64,000 nucleotides of DNA. Source: Zongyangia gallinarum (GTDB taxonomy: Bacteria; Bacillota; Clostridia; Oscillospirales; Ruminococcaceae). Position 1 is the first letter of the stretch; every line of letters starts with the position of its first letter. Of this stretch, positions 7,605 to 17,045 are shown in pieces. The DNA is taken from assembly GCA_904419315.1 (NCBI GenBank), contig CAJFQY010000018.1:1-64000 (forward strand), given 5' to 3'. The notes under the pieces were generated by a model. That model was not told the origin of the DNA, searched no databases, and saw only the letters and a list, made by a program, of their open reading frames with translations. The position numbers and the translations under genes were made by a program.

Positions 7605-9431
7605 TTATGCTTGTTGTCGCAGATCTAGAATCCTTGCCATTGCATTTGACGCCGGCATGGGGACAAAAAATCGAAATCCTTGGAGTACATCACAGTTGAG
7701 ACTTTGCAAAATTTCGATCTGCTTGTCATCCTCAACCCCTTCCGCCAGGATGGTCAGTTCCATGCTGTGGCCTGTCTGGACCAGCGCGTTGAGGATGATC
7801 TTACCCTGGGCCGTCCACATGTTGTCGATGAGATGCTTATCTAGCTTCAGACCATCCATGGGATATTCCTGTAGGTCGTGGAAGGAGGAAAAACCAATTC
7901 CGAAGTCGTCAAAGATTACCCGGACGCCAAGATCCCGAACGGCCATAATATTCCGGAGCATCTGTTCGCTTTCTTTGGGATCAATCCACTCGCTCTCGGT
8001 TACCTCCAGAATGAGCAGTTTTCGAGGAAAGGTATGGTTTTGTAGGATCTGTGTGAAGCGCTGGGTAAAATCATAACTGGCCAGTGTCCGGCGGGAAAAG
8101 TTGCAGGAAATAAAGAAATCATGGATTTCTTGTTGCTCTAAACCTTCTAGGAACACGCAGACTTTTTCCATGCCATAGAAATCCAGGTTTTCAATCCGGC
8201 CTTCCTTCTCCAGCAGAGGAACATAATGGTCCGGCATTAAGAGACCCCGCACAGGGTGATTCCAGCGGGAAAGGGCCTCACCCCCCACCACCCGATAGGA
8301 GTGGGCGTCCACAAAAAATTGGAGATAAAGCTGAATTTCCTTCCGTTCCAATCCACCTTCAAAATCTGCCAATAGCTGCCATCGTTCCTGACAGTTTTTG
8401 CATTCTTTGGTATCACAAAATCTGCAATCCGTTTCCTCCCTGCGAGCCTTTAGGGCGCACTGCCTGGTATGAAACAGGGCGTGGCCTAAGTCCCGGTACT
8501 CTACCTTGAGAGGACAGATACCCGCCACTGCGTCGCCGGGGGATAACTTTCGCCCGTCGCAGGAAAAGCTGCGAATCTCCTGGAGCACGGCGCGTACCCA
8601 CCGTTCTACCCTTTCCTGGTTCTGGGACATTTTAACGGCGATCAGTTCTCCGTCGGAGCCTTTGGCCAGGATATCGGAGGAAATACCCGCCTCTTTGAGT
8701 GCCTGTGCCCCATGAAGCCAGAATGCCTTGGCCTGTTCCTGCCCCATAAAATATCCCACATGATCCAGGTCTAGGTGAAAACAGACCAAATAATAGAGAG
8801 GGCGGTTCTGATCTTGGATGAGCCGCGGGTACGTATGATCCAGATATTCGTAGGTTCGCAGCCCCGTCTCCGGATCGTTTAGAAGAATTTCTTTGGCCTT
8901 TTTTCTCTCCCGTTTCAGACAGATCAGGGCCGACAGAAGTCCCAGAACCAGCAGGAAGATTATCCCGATACCGACCATTGCAGCTGTGGGAATCCCCGGC
9001 TGCGGGGCGCCTTCTCCAGCGGCCTCCAACAGAGAGCCGGTCCACTCTGCCTGGGAGCGCTGGGCCGCATATTCCCGCAGGTCGGATTGAAAGGCGGAAG
9101 GAGCTACATCGGTAAAGGAGAGAAAATACACCGTCTCTTCCCCTTCAGTGACGGCGGGGAAGAGAAGAAGGGGTTCTTCCTCCATATGGGCATATTGGTT
9201 ATCCCCCGCACAGCCAGAGACCAGGTCGACCTGTTGTTTCTCCGCTAGATCCTTCCGTTGATCCTTCTCGCCTGGCTGGTAATAGCGCAGATCGTACCCA
9301 TATTCGCTGGCAAACTGCCGGAGAAATGAGGGAATTGCCCCCTCATAGGTCTGGCTTTCCGGGTCATAATACTCCAAAGGATAGAGATCTGGATTTCCTG
9401 CCACATAGATGATTGCTTCGCCGGTTTGCAA
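7605..9431 (-). CDS. Membrane protein with degenerate GGDEF and intact EAL domain (c-di-GMP phosphodiesterase)
   Basis: The 608-residue protein has a solute-binding-protein-like N-terminal part (residues 5-130), one membrane helix at about 151-172 followed by a basic stretch, a GGDEF-like domain whose active site reads GSDGE at 258-262, a cysteine cluster C336, C339, C344, C347, and an EAL domain (365-605). The EAL domain keeps EAL at 385-387, the Glu of VTES, DDFG at 508-511, KLDK at 529-532 and AEGVE near 563-567, so c-di-GMP hydrolysis is plausible while diguanylate cyclase activity is not. The start is TTG at 9431 after AGGAAGG, with an in-frame TAG just upstream, so no signal peptide precedes the sensor part. 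As last gene of module B it suggests c-di-GMP control of the polymer-synthesis genes. Confidence 0.88.
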   Translation of the reverse strand: MQTGEAIIYVAGNPDLYPLEYYDPESQTYEGAIPSFLRQFASEYGYDLRYYQPGEKDQRKDLAEKQQVDLVSGCAGDNQYAHMEEEPLLLFPAVTEGEETVYFLSFTDVAPSAFQSDLREYAAQRSQAEWTGSLLEAAGEGAPQPGIPTAAMVGIGIIFLLVLGLLSALICLKRERKKAKEILLNDPETGLRTYEYLDHTYPRLIQDQNRPLYYLVCFHLDLDHVGYFMGQEQAKAFWLHGAQALKEAGISSDILAKGSDGELIAVKMSQNQERVERWVRAVLQEIRSFSCDGRKLSPGDAVAGICPLKVEYRDLGHALFHTRQCALKARREETDCRFCDTKECKNCQERWQLLADFEGGLERKEIQLYLQFFVDAHSYRVVGGEALSRWNHPVRGLLMPDHYVPLLEKEGRIENLDFYGMEKVCVFLEGLEQQEIHDFFISCNFSRRTLASYDFTQRFTQILQNHTFPRKLLILEVTESEWIDPKESEQMLRNIMAVRDLGVRVIFDDFGIGFSSFHDLQEYPMDGLKLDKHLIDNMWTAQGKIILNALVQTGHSMELTILAEGVEDDKQIEILQSLNCDVLQGFRFFVPMPASNAMARILDLRQQA

Positions 9432-9447
9432 GTTCTACCTTCCTCTC

Positions 9448-9939
9448 TCACCGAAATAGGGCCAGATTGCCAGTAGGAGCTGCCTCGCTCAGACTGGCGG
9501 CCTGCTGTTCGAGTTGATGGGTCTGAGCGTTAAGCTCCTCCAAGGTTGCGCAGATAGACTCCCGCAGTTTTTTGATGTTTGCCCGGTAGCCATCCAACAG
9601 TGACAGATCCTGCTCCAAAGCTTGGCGGAGGGTTTGACGAGCGGCTTCCTCCTGAACCTGGGTTTCCGCCTTTAACGCTTCCGCGCTGGCTCTAGCGTCC
9701 AAAATAGCGGTGGAAATTTGATCATACTGTCCGCGTATCCTGCTGACTTCTTCCCGCAAGCGGCTATTTTCCTCCTCCAGCTCCCGGATGCGGGTTTGGG
9801 CCTGCTGATCCATCCGCTCCATCTGGGCATCCTTTTCCAGCAGCTTCTGGGAAAACGCCTCTTCCTGGGTGGCAATATATAAGAATACATGATCCTTTTT
9901 GTACCCCCAAAGGCCCTGCTTCATTTCTTCCAGCTTCAT
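9448..9939 (-). CDS. DivIVA-like coiled-coil protein
   Basis: A 163-residue protein starts MKLEEMKQGLWGYKKDHVFLY. The G-[x]2-GYKKxxVxxYI pattern resembles the membrane-binding head of DivIVA/GpsB proteins. The remainder, to about residue 150, is a continuous heptad-rich coiled coil with Glu, Gln and Arg. It starts 14 bases after the glycosyltransferase stop and has GGAGG at 6 bases. DivIVA-type proteins mark curved membrane or septa, so here it may localise the envelope-synthesis complex; this is inference. The assignment rests on the head motif only. Confidence 0.75.
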   Translation of the reverse strand: MKLEEMKQGLWGYKKDHVFLYIATQEEAFSQKLLEKDAQMERMDQQAQTRIRELEEENSRLREEVSRIRGQYDQISTAILDARASAEALKAETQVQEEAARQTLRQALEQDLSLLDGYRANIKKLRESICATLEELNAQTHQLEQQAASLSEAAPTGNLALFR

Positions 9940-9953
9940 AAATTGACCTCCGT

Positions 9954-11357
9954 TTATTTGAATTTGATTTCCTGGCGTTGGATCTGACCCCAGGTAGCCT
10001 TCTTTTTCCGATAACCGATGAGAGCAATCATCCGCACCCAGGCCAGAATAAACCGCAGGCAGGATACCTCGATGACACACAGCCCCACCGCCTTGAGAAG
10101 GTCGGAGGGATACAGGCGCAGGTCAATGGTGTGGACCCTGGCCCAAAAGGCCGTGAGAGAGAAGATGGCGGAATAGGCCACATAGATGCCGAAAAAGAGG
10201 AGCATAAAGGGCACATTGATCAAATCCACAGCAAAGGCCAGCAGGGTGGTCAGCAGGCCAAAGACCTCAATATAGGGGGAAAAGAGCTCATACAACAAGA
10301 AATAGAGGTAAGAGATAAAGCTGACCGCCCCATACTTGGGGTTGGCCATAATGTTGCGATGTTTCATCATGCTCTGGAACAACCCAATATGCCAACGGCG
10401 CCGCTGCCTGCACAGGTCTCCCAGCCTTTCCGGCACCTGGGTCCAGCAGATGGCGTCGGCGGCATAGCGGATGCGGTAGCGGCGGCCGCTCTCCCGGCAG
10501 AAGACATGGAGCTTGACCACCAGCTCCATGTCTTCCCCCATACTAGTGTTGTCGTAGCCGCCGGCGGCGATGACTACGCTTTTGAGAAATAGGCCGAAGG
10601 CGCCGGAGATGATGATGTTGCCATTAAATTTATCGAAGAGGATGCGGGAGGCCAAAAAGGAGCGGTCATACTCCAGGACCTGCATACAGGCCAGCAGCTT
10701 TCGGGGCATCCGGTAGCGCACCACCCGGCCGTTTTCGATTTCGGCGCCGTTGCAGGGACGCACCGCGCCGCCTACGGCCACTACATCAGGATCCTCCAAA
10801 ACCGGCCGCACAATCTTTTCCAGGGAATCATGCTGGAGGACAGAATCCGCGTCTATACAAAGAAAATATGGATAATTGGAGACATTGATGCCCATATTTA
10901 GGGCGTCGGACTTCCCGCCGTTTTTCTTCCGCACCAGGGTAATAGGCACCTTCCAGGCCCTGGTCTCATAGATTTTTTCCTCTGGCTGACAGGGAATCCT
11001 GCGCTGGATGGGACGATCAACACTCCACATGTGAAAGGCGTCCTTCATCACCTGGGCGGTTTCATCGGTGGATCCATCGTCTACCACAATAATCTCATAG
11101 AGTTTATAGTCCAGCGCCAACAATGAGCGGACGGTGGCTTCAATGGTCACCGCCTCGTTGTGGGCGGGCACAATGACTGAAACGGGGACATAGTAGTCGT
11201 TGGATAGCTCGTTTTTCAGGAGATTGCGCCGTTTAGCGGCATATAGGTCGGAGGAGCCCACCGTGACCGACAGAAAAAGGAAGCTGGCATATCCCAGCAT
11301 GTAGAGGATGAAAAAGCCCTCTACGCAAAGGAGAAATATCTGTATAAAATCCCTCAT
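9954..11357 (-). CDS. Processive family 2 glycosyltransferase
   Basis: The 467-residue inner-membrane glycosyltransferase has an N-terminal helix (7-30), a GT2 catalytic domain and three to four C-terminal membrane helices (from about 340). Motifs of the processive class are complete: VVDDGS at 91-96, IDADS at 168-172, GED at 274-276 and QRRRW at 318-322. This matches synthases of cellulose, hyaluronan and poly-GlcNAc rather than single-sugar transferases. The ATG overlaps the stop of the HEAT gene as ATGA, implying coupling. It is the likely polymerising enzyme of module B, with c-di-GMP turnover encoded two genes downstream; no PilZ domain is visible in the protein. Confidence 0.93.
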   Translation of the reverse strand: MRDFIQIFLLCVEGFFILYMLGYASFLFLSVTVGSSDLYAAKRRNLLKNELSNDYYVPVSVIVPAHNEAVTIEATVRSLLALDYKLYEIIVVDDGSTDETAQVMKDAFHMWSVDRPIQRRIPCQPEEKIYETRAWKVPITLVRKKNGGKSDALNMGINVSNYPYFLCIDADSVLQHDSLEKIVRPVLEDPDVVAVGGAVRPCNGAEIENGRVVRYRMPRKLLACMQVLEYDRSFLASRILFDKFNGNIIISGAFGLFLKSVVIAAGGYDNTSMGEDMELVVKLHVFCRESGRRYRIRYAADAICWTQVPERLGDLCRQRRRWHIGLFQSMMKHRNIMANPKYGAVSFISYLYFLLYELFSPYIEVFGLLTTLLAFAVDLINVPFMLLFFGIYVAYSAIFSLTAFWARVHTIDLRLYPSDLLKAVGLCVIEVSCLRFILAWVRMIALIGYRKKKATWGQIQRQEIKFK

Positions 11358-12136
11358 AAAGCAGCAGCCACCTTTTCTTGTTGCTCGTTTCCTTCCGCTT
11401 CCCCTTCCGGCGGGGTTTTCTCCAGCCGCCTGGTTTCCAGGCGGTATATGAGCATCTCCCGGGCATACCGGTCCTCCCCCGCTATGACCTGCAGCAGCTG
11501 CTCATAGTCCAGGCCATGAGCCTCCAGGCTGGCAGAGGCGTTGTAACGCACATACCAGTTAGGGCTGCTCATGGCATGCAGCAGCCCGTCCACAACTTCC
11601 TGGCCGGGATACCCTGCCAGAGAGGAAGCGCTGATGGCGGCAAACTCCCAGTGGGCCGGGTCCTGGTCGGCAATCATTGCCAGCAGGGTTTCTTTCGCCC
11701 CAGGGTCAGGATACCGCCCAAAGTAGCGGATGGCCGCGAAGCGCAGCTCCTTATTCTGCTGGGGATCCTGAAGAATTTGTAGCAGCTGCGGTCCATACTT
11801 CCCGCTTTGAAAGCGGATGTAATCGAGAATAGAGCGCTGGATATGGAGGGTAAACTGGTCGAATCTAACCCAGAGCCGGCCAATTAGATCGTCACAATTT
11901 CCCGTGTAGGTGAGAAGTGCCTCGGTGATCACCTTTTCGTGGAGAGGGGATTCCGTACCCTTCCCCAGTTCCAACAGGGCGGACACTAGGGATTCTGGGC
12001 TTCCGAAGGCGCAGAGGGCCTTGAGGGCGTTGATCCGGCAGTATAGGCTGTTTTTTGCAGATAGGATAGGATAACCTGCTGAATCTGATCCATCTGCCGG
12101 TGACGCTGATTCCAGTGCCGGGAAAGGAAATAGCAA
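11354..12136 (-). CDS. HEAT-repeat protein (3' part of a probable frameshifted gene)
   Basis: The frame ending at 11354 encodes about 230 residues of alternating helices of HEAT type, for example LRFAAIRYFGRYPDPGAKE, HWEFAAISASSLAGYPGQE and NWYVRYNASASLEAHG. Scaffold-type HEAT proteins accompany glycosyltransferase and GH72-like genes in clostridial clusters. The nominal TTG start at 12136 lies inside the preceding gene, and the first 25 residues read that gene out of register. The natural protein most likely joins the upstream frame at the A6 run (12051-12056), giving one membrane-anchored protein of about 383 residues. The HEAT part itself is well supported; its separate start is not. Its stop overlaps the glycosyltransferase start. 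Confidence 0.65.
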   Translation of the reverse strand: MLFPFPALESASPADGSDSAGYPILSAKNSLYCRINALKALCAFGSPESLVSALLELGKGTESPLHEKVITEALLTYTGNCDDLIGRLWVRFDQFTLHIQRSILDYIRFQSGKYGPQLLQILQDPQQNKELRFAAIRYFGRYPDPGAKETLLAMIADQDPAHWEFAAISASSLAGYPGQEVVDGLLHAMSSPNWYVRYNASASLEAHGLDYEQLLQVIAGEDRYAREMLIYRLETRRLEKTPPEGEAEGNEQQEKVAAAL

Positions 12137-12504
12137 TAATAGGCCGCCTGGGTTTCCTCTCGTTTCAAGTAGACGGTGGCCAGGTATAAAAATACGGGCT
12201 GAAACTGTATTGTATACTCCAAAAATGTCGCGTTGCCCTTGTCATAGTCCTCCCAAAGCCGGTCGAATGCCAGCAGCCAATGAACCCGGGAGAGACGTCG
12301 GCGCATCCAGATCAGATGTCGCTGCTGAACAGGCTGGTTCTGCTGGATATAATTAAGCTGGGCGTCCACCCGTTTGGCAAGCGCCGCCACCTGTTTTTCC
12401 AGCCGGTGGTTCCCGGTGCGAAGATGGAGGGTGTAAACAAGGTTAAATACCAGCATGCTGAGACACACTAAACCGTACCCATATAATAAATATTCAATGT
12501 TCAC
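11986..12504 (-). CDS. Membrane-anchored helical protein (5' part of a probable frameshifted gene)
   Basis: The GTG at 12504 follows GGAGG and opens a 172-residue frame: one membrane helix (residues 5-25), then helical sequence such as FLEYTIQFQPVFLYLATVY and QAAYYCYFLSRHW, suggestive of TPR/HEAT-like helices. After residue 150 the sequence becomes Pro/Ser/Ala-rich (TPSRPSAPSEAQNP), which looks like out-of-frame reading. The real continuation appears to lie in the -1 frame, which encodes HEAT repeats from the same point. The shift point is a run of six A residues in the coding strand. The gene begins 32 bases after the GH72-like gene. Confidence 0.7.
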   Translation of the reverse strand: MNIEYLLYGYGLVCLSMLVFNLVYTLHLRTGNHRLEKQVAALAKRVDAQLNYIQQNQPVQQRHLIWMRRRLSRVHWLLAFDRLWEDYDKGNATFLEYTIQFQPVFLYLATVYLKREETQAAYYCYFLSRHWNQRHRQMDQIQQVILSYLQKTAYTAGSTPSRPSAPSEAQNP

Positions 12505-12536
12505 ACCATTTACCTCCTTTCCAGTCCAGGGAAAGA

Positions 12537-14804
12537 TCAGCCGTCCCGACGGGCCCAATACTCCTGTAAGATATAATAGGATTCTTTCAGCCGCTCATGG
12601 CTGGTAACCGTTTTCCCCCAGCCCTCCAGGGGGAAAGCGTTCATAGGAATACGGTACTCCCTGTCCTCACCGGTGGCCAATCCTACATACATTTGGTCAA
12701 TCTGGAGGTTTTCAATTCCATAGCACTCATAGTAGTCGTCGTGGATCATCATCTCCGATGGGTTGGAAAAATTGAGCAGCTGCCAGGGAATGCGGATTTC
12801 CACCCCGTCATCGGTGAACATGTAGTCAGCCAGGGAATCGAAGTCCTCCGACTCCGGATTGGCATTGCCATAGCGGAGCTTGCCTGTCTCGTAGACCTCG
12901 CCTACCCGCTGGGCAACATTCTGCTTGGGAAGGAGATCGGTCAGCTTCAGGGCCAGGTCGATGGAAACAAAGCGGGGGCTGTCCTTCTCCGGCGGGCTGA
13001 TATAGGGGTCGGCGATGTAGTAGGCCTCCCAATAGACTGCCTTTAGGACCTCATACCGCTCCTGCACCATAATCCGGCTGTTGTCGGCGCCGTCAATGCT
13101 GATGATGAAATCGCAGGCCTGCTCAAAGGTCAGGCCATAGTTTTGGCAATAGGTGCTGCCGGTTTTGGGGGTGATGTCAAGGGGAATGTACAGGGTATCC
13201 TCCTGGGGATCAAAGCCCTCCTGACGGGCGTAGAAATAGAGGAACTTTTCGTCATATTTCACAGACAGGCTGCCATCCTCCGACGTAAGGACCACATCCT
13301 CCTCCCCCCATTCCGAGGGATCGCCGTCCACATAGCAGACGCTTTCCTCCTCGCCTGGGTCGAAGGTCAGCAGGCCGAAAAACTGCTCGTTGGTCTGATA
13401 GTCACTCCAATAGGGGGTGTTGTCCAGATCTACGGCGTGCATGGTGTTCCAGGTGCGTTTAAACCATTCATCCTGCCAGGAGAACAGGCAGCTTCCCGCG
13501 CTGCCGGCGTCCATAATATCCTCATAGCATTCGATCAGGTACTGCCCCTGTTCCTGTTCGGTGATATGGCCCTGGCTCCGGCCGGTATTTTCATCAGTTT
13601 GTGCCCGTCCTCTACCGGTAGTAATGCCGTATTCAGAGATGACCACCGGTATGTTGTGGAAATGATTGAGGGCCTTGAGATAGGCGGAATAGGTGTTGAG
13701 CCGTCCCCGGGAGTCATAGTAATCCTCCTCGGTGAGATAGTCCTGGATCCGAGGCGCGTCAAGCAGGGAGAGGCGGTACGCAAGGGTTCTGGCCATGTTG
13801 GCGCCAAAGAGGTCGTCCAGCTCCTCCGGGGAATAGGAGGCCGCCTCCCGTTCGGTCTGGAGATAATCGGGGAAATAGGCATAAACATGGTAGGAGGCGA
13901 AATACCCCGATAGGAAATTGTCGGTGGGCTGGATGTGTTCCACATTGATGGCCGCCACCTTATGTCGGTAGTTGGAGGTAATGAGGGAATAGCGGAAGGG
14001 GTCGGTGGTGGGCCAGTTGGAGAAGGCCACCAAACGCTGTTGTTTATAGCGGGAGCTTTCATATGCGATGAGCCTATCTCCCAACTGGGCCAACATGGCT
14101 TCAAAAGGGGTAGCCTCATCGGTAGTGACCATATATTTTCCAGAGTAACTGCACCTGTCCGGGTTATTTTGGTTGGTGTAGGTGACAAGGCTTGACTCCC
14201 ACTCCACCCCCAGAATATAGCCCAGCACCCAGGAGGATACGTCGTGCCGGTAGAAGCCGGAGCCGTCCCCATCCCGGCCCAGAAGGAATTTGTTCCCATG
14301 GAGGATATCCACAATGGTCTGGCAGTCCTCGATGAGCTCGGGAAGCAGCCCGTCGTCATAGGCGTCCTTATGGGAGTTATGGGAATAATCATCCACCCAA
14401 ACGCCATGAAGCAGCCAGAGAGGTTCCTCCCCTTGCGCCTCCCGCTGGGTGTTGTATTCGTAAAAGGCGTTGTAAAAATCGTCGTGAAGGATGGTGTACA
14501 CCCGGATGGTGTTGGCCCCCAGGTCTTGAATCATCCCAAACCACCGCAGATAGGTTTCTTTGTCAATAGCGAAATCGGTGGCCCACTCCCCAGGAATGCC
14601 CACCCCTAAATCCACGCCGCGGATCTCAAAGGGGACGCTCTCTCCGTCCCGGACCATATAGATGGACTCCTCGTCGGTGGTCATAAAGGTGCTCACCGGG
14701 GCATTGGGGTTGAGGTCAATATAAAAGCCCAGATTGTAGTACGCGTACCAGCCCATAAAAATGACCAGGATCAGCGCGCAGACGCAGATGATAAACTTTT
14801 TCAA
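12537..14804 (-). CDS. Secreted GH-A clan / GH72-like glycoside hydrolase or transglycosylase
   Basis: The 755-residue protein has an N-terminal membrane anchor (residues 4-26), a TIM-barrel domain (about 60-450) and a C-terminal beta-sandwich of carbohydrate-binding or DOMON type (about 480-735). IRGVDLGVGIPGEW and LGANTIRVYTI recall the GH72 glucanosyltransferase N-terminus. VVISEYG at 387-393 fits the strand-7 nucleophile Glu of clan GH-A, and GVEWE at 199-203 is a candidate acid/base. The start is TTG at 14804 after GAGGAGG, 23 bases from the CotH stop. In module B it may trim, branch or export the polymer made by the glycosyltransferase. The exact family is unresolved. Confidence 0.8.
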   Translation of the reverse strand: MKKFIICVCALILVIFMGWYAYYNLGFYIDLNPNAPVSTFMTTDEESIYMVRDGESVPFEIRGVDLGVGIPGEWATDFAIDKETYLRWFGMIQDLGANTIRVYTILHDDFYNAFYEYNTQREAQGEEPLWLLHGVWVDDYSHNSHKDAYDDGLLPELIEDCQTIVDILHGNKFLLGRDGDGSGFYRHDVSSWVLGYILGVEWESSLVTYTNQNNPDRCSYSGKYMVTTDEATPFEAMLAQLGDRLIAYESSRYKQQRLVAFSNWPTTDPFRYSLITSNYRHKVAAINVEHIQPTDNFLSGYFASYHVYAYFPDYLQTEREAASYSPEELDDLFGANMARTLAYRLSLLDAPRIQDYLTEEDYYDSRGRLNTYSAYLKALNHFHNIPVVISEYGITTGRGRAQTDENTGRSQGHITEQEQGQYLIECYEDIMDAGSAGSCLFSWQDEWFKRTWNTMHAVDLDNTPYWSDYQTNEQFFGLLTFDPGEEESVCYVDGDPSEWGEEDVVLTSEDGSLSVKYDEKFLYFYARQEGFDPQEDTLYIPLDITPKTGSTYCQNYGLTFEQACDFIISIDGADNSRIMVQERYEVLKAVYWEAYYIADPYISPPEKDSPRFVSIDLALKLTDLLPKQNVAQRVGEVYETGKLRYGNANPESEDFDSLADYMFTDDGVEIRIPWQLLNFSNPSEMMIHDDYYECYGIENLQIDQMYVGLATGEDREYRIPMNAFPLEGWGKTVTSHERLKESYYILQEYWARRDG

Positions 14805-14827
14805 TGGGCTCTGCCTCCTCTGGGTTT

Positions 14828-16306
14828 TCAGTGATTATAGGCATTGTTGCGGGAGGGGTGGCAGTACTGCCGCAGGGTGTGGATGTTGTCATCCAGCCAG
14901 TCGCCCCGGTCGCAAAGCCAGTCCTTTAGCTGTTCCACCGCTTCCTCATGGCTATACAGATTGCGGGAGGTGGGGATCAAAGGCTCCCATTGGGTCATGA
15001 CCTCATGCCATCTCTCATTGTTGCGCTCTATTGCCGGACCGAGATAAGCCAAGGTTTCGTCGATATAGTTCATAAGATATTCTTCACTGAAGACGGTTTC
15101 CCGAAGTTCTTCGTACCGCTCCAGCAAACGGTCTACAAACCGCTGGGATTTGCACAGCATGGTGTACCAGTGCTTTCCGTACATAATGAGGGTGTCAGGG
15201 TCGAATTCGGTTTCCTGATAATTGTCGCAGGCGTTGTTGAAATCCCACACCGCCAGCTTGTATTTCCCACTCATATCCTTGTAGATATAGGTGGAGTATT
15301 TTCCAGCGTCCGAATTCATGGAAAATTCGTTGATAAGGAAATAGTCGATAAAGTTTTCTTCGTCGATCCAGTTCCAATAGCCATATTTCCCAGTGTCATA
15401 GTCATAGGAGTATAGGGCCTTTTCAAAAGCGGCGTAGTCCAGCTCAATCCCTTCCCGGATCTCTTCGGTCAGGGCGGAACGTTTGGGATATCGGATAGAG
15501 ATATCAGTTTCGATGGTTGTCATTCGTTCAAGATAGGAATAGACATCCCGAATACTACCCAGATCTGGGTCGGTGGTGCGGTCGGACCGCAGCAGGTAAC
15601 CGGTGACTGAGGTGCCGTATGCCTGATCGCTGAGATCCAGCCGGCAGTCGTTGCCGTTGGTGATTGTCTCCACCATCAGATAGAGCCCTTCATATTCCCC
15701 GTTGAGGATCAGCTCGCAGTAGCGGACATTGGGAGCCCACGCCATGATCTCACCGGAAATGTTGTACCACATGTAGTTGCGGATCAGGGACTTGTCCAGA
15801 GAGGGGCCGTAAAGTGCCCAATCGCTGTGAGCGTCCATGCCCATAACCGCGACTGGGTTATCCAGCCCCTCCTCGTCCACGAAATTGAGCCGGTAGGAGC
15901 GTTTTTCAAAGGTGCGGGAGGAGTGGCCCCGCAGCCGGATTTCGGAAATGGTAGATACTGTCGCCGGGTCGGAAGGGTGGTTGTTCCGGTCCTGATTGTC
16001 GATGATGGATACTTCTGCATCCACCACATCCCGGCCGTCATCGGCTAGGCTGGTATATACCTCACCGAAACTATCATGAAGGTCGGTAATTTCACCAGGG
16101 ATTTGCTGGCCGCTAGTGTCGATAATGACCAAGGGCAGGTGGGTGCATAACTCGCTGCCGCTACAATCGCAGCCCGCATCCGGCTGCCGGGCGCTTAGAT
16201 GCTGATGAACTCGGGCGGGACCGGTCTCCTGATCAAAGGCGGCAGCCGCCAATGCGCTTAGGATCATGATGATGGCCATAGACAGCCCTAATACCCGATA
16301 TTTCAT
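14828..16306 (-). CDS. CotH-family protein, module B
   Basis: A 492-residue protein with a clear N-terminal signal (residues 1-24, MKYRVLGLSMAIIMILSA), then a cysteine-containing linker and a CotH domain. Family hallmarks are IRLRGHSSRTFEKRSYRLNF near 124-142, the region ENFIDYFLINEFSMN (317-331), and LAVWDFNNACDN near 351-362 carrying the metal-binding Asp. AAGGGGGCGTAGGGC before the ATG gives the binding site. It is the third gene of module B, after VTC and DUF4956, repeating the order of module A. An exported kinase-like or structural surface protein is likely; the substrate is unknown. Confidence 0.92.
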   Translation of the reverse strand: MKYRVLGLSMAIIMILSALAAAAFDQETGPARVHQHLSARQPDAGCDCSGSELCTHLPLVIIDTSGQQIPGEITDLHDSFGEVYTSLADDGRDVVDAEVSIIDNQDRNNHPSDPATVSTISEIRLRGHSSRTFEKRSYRLNFVDEEGLDNPVAVMGMDAHSDWALYGPSLDKSLIRNYMWYNISGEIMAWAPNVRYCELILNGEYEGLYLMVETITNGNDCRLDLSDQAYGTSVTGYLLRSDRTTDPDLGSIRDVYSYLERMTTIETDISIRYPKRSALTEEIREGIELDYAAFEKALYSYDYDTGKYGYWNWIDEENFIDYFLINEFSMNSDAGKYSTYIYKDMSGKYKLAVWDFNNACDNYQETEFDPDTLIMYGKHWYTMLCKSQRFVDRLLERYEELRETVFSEEYLMNYIDETLAYLGPAIERNNERWHEVMTQWEPLIPTSRNLYSHEEAVEQLKDWLCDRGDWLDDNIHTLRQYCHPSRNNAYNH

Positions 16307-16334
16307 GCCCTACGCCCCCTTTTTAGCTGGCAGA

Positions 16335-17018
16335 TCAGCCGCTGATTTCATCGTTTTGCATGACAATATTGAAATACTCGATGCCGCCGATCTCATACAC
16401 CGCATCAGTAATGCTCTTGCCTCCTGCCTTTTCCGCCTTGGCAAGATACTTGCCGCTGAGCTCATAGATAAATTCCACATTCTCATCCGTCGTGTTTTTC
16501 GCGCGGAGGATAGCCTTGTGGTTAAAGTATTGGAAGATCAGCGCTTCGACGGTGGGTTCGTTGACCCGGGCGGCCCGCAAAATCAGCAACACCCGGTTGT
16601 CGTTTCGGATGCGCCCGAAGAACAGCAGCACCAAAAATACAAAGGCGCTCCCCACCGAGGCCACTAGATAATCCCCAGAGCCGCAGCAGATTCCCACCAC
16701 AATGGCCCAGAAGATGTAGACGGTGTCCCGGGAGTCCTTGATGGCGGTGCGGAACCGGACAATGGACAGGGCGCCTACCATGCCAAGAGAAAGAGCGATA
16801 TTGTTGCCGATGACGATCATTACGGTGGTGGTCACCACAGTCAGGGTGACAAGGGATACATTGAATTTGACGCTGTAGATACTCCCGCTGTGGGATAGAC
16901 GATAAGATAGGAAGATAAACCCTCCAATTACCACCGCAAAGGCAAGACGCAGGACAATGGCTCCAATGGAGAGTTCGCCACCGCTAGTTTCCAATAGTTG
17001 TAATAGATATTCTCTCAT
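16335..17018 (-). CDS. DUF4956 family membrane protein, module B
   Basis: The 227-residue protein has about four membrane helices over residues 18-135 and a soluble C-terminal domain. The signature LSLGMVGALSIVRFRTAIKD is nearly identical to that of the module A copy. GGAGAAACATCAACC precedes the ATG. Gene order VTC-DUF4956-CotH is the same as in module A. The function of the family is not established; co-occurrence suggests a membrane complex with the VTC protein. Confidence 0.92.
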   Translation of the reverse strand: MREYLLQLLETSGGELSIGAIVLRLAFAVVIGGFIFLSYRLSHSGSIYSVKFNVSLVTLTVVTTTVMIVIGNNIALSLGMVGALSIVRFRTAIKDSRDTVYIFWAIVVGICCGSGDYLVASVGSAFVFLVLLFFGRIRNDNRVLLILRAARVNEPTVEALIFQYFNHKAILRAKNTTDENVEFIYELSGKYLAKAEKAGGKSITDAVYEIGGIEYFNIVMQNDEISG

Positions 17019-17045
17019 GGTTGATGTTTCTCCTTCTTGTGAAAT

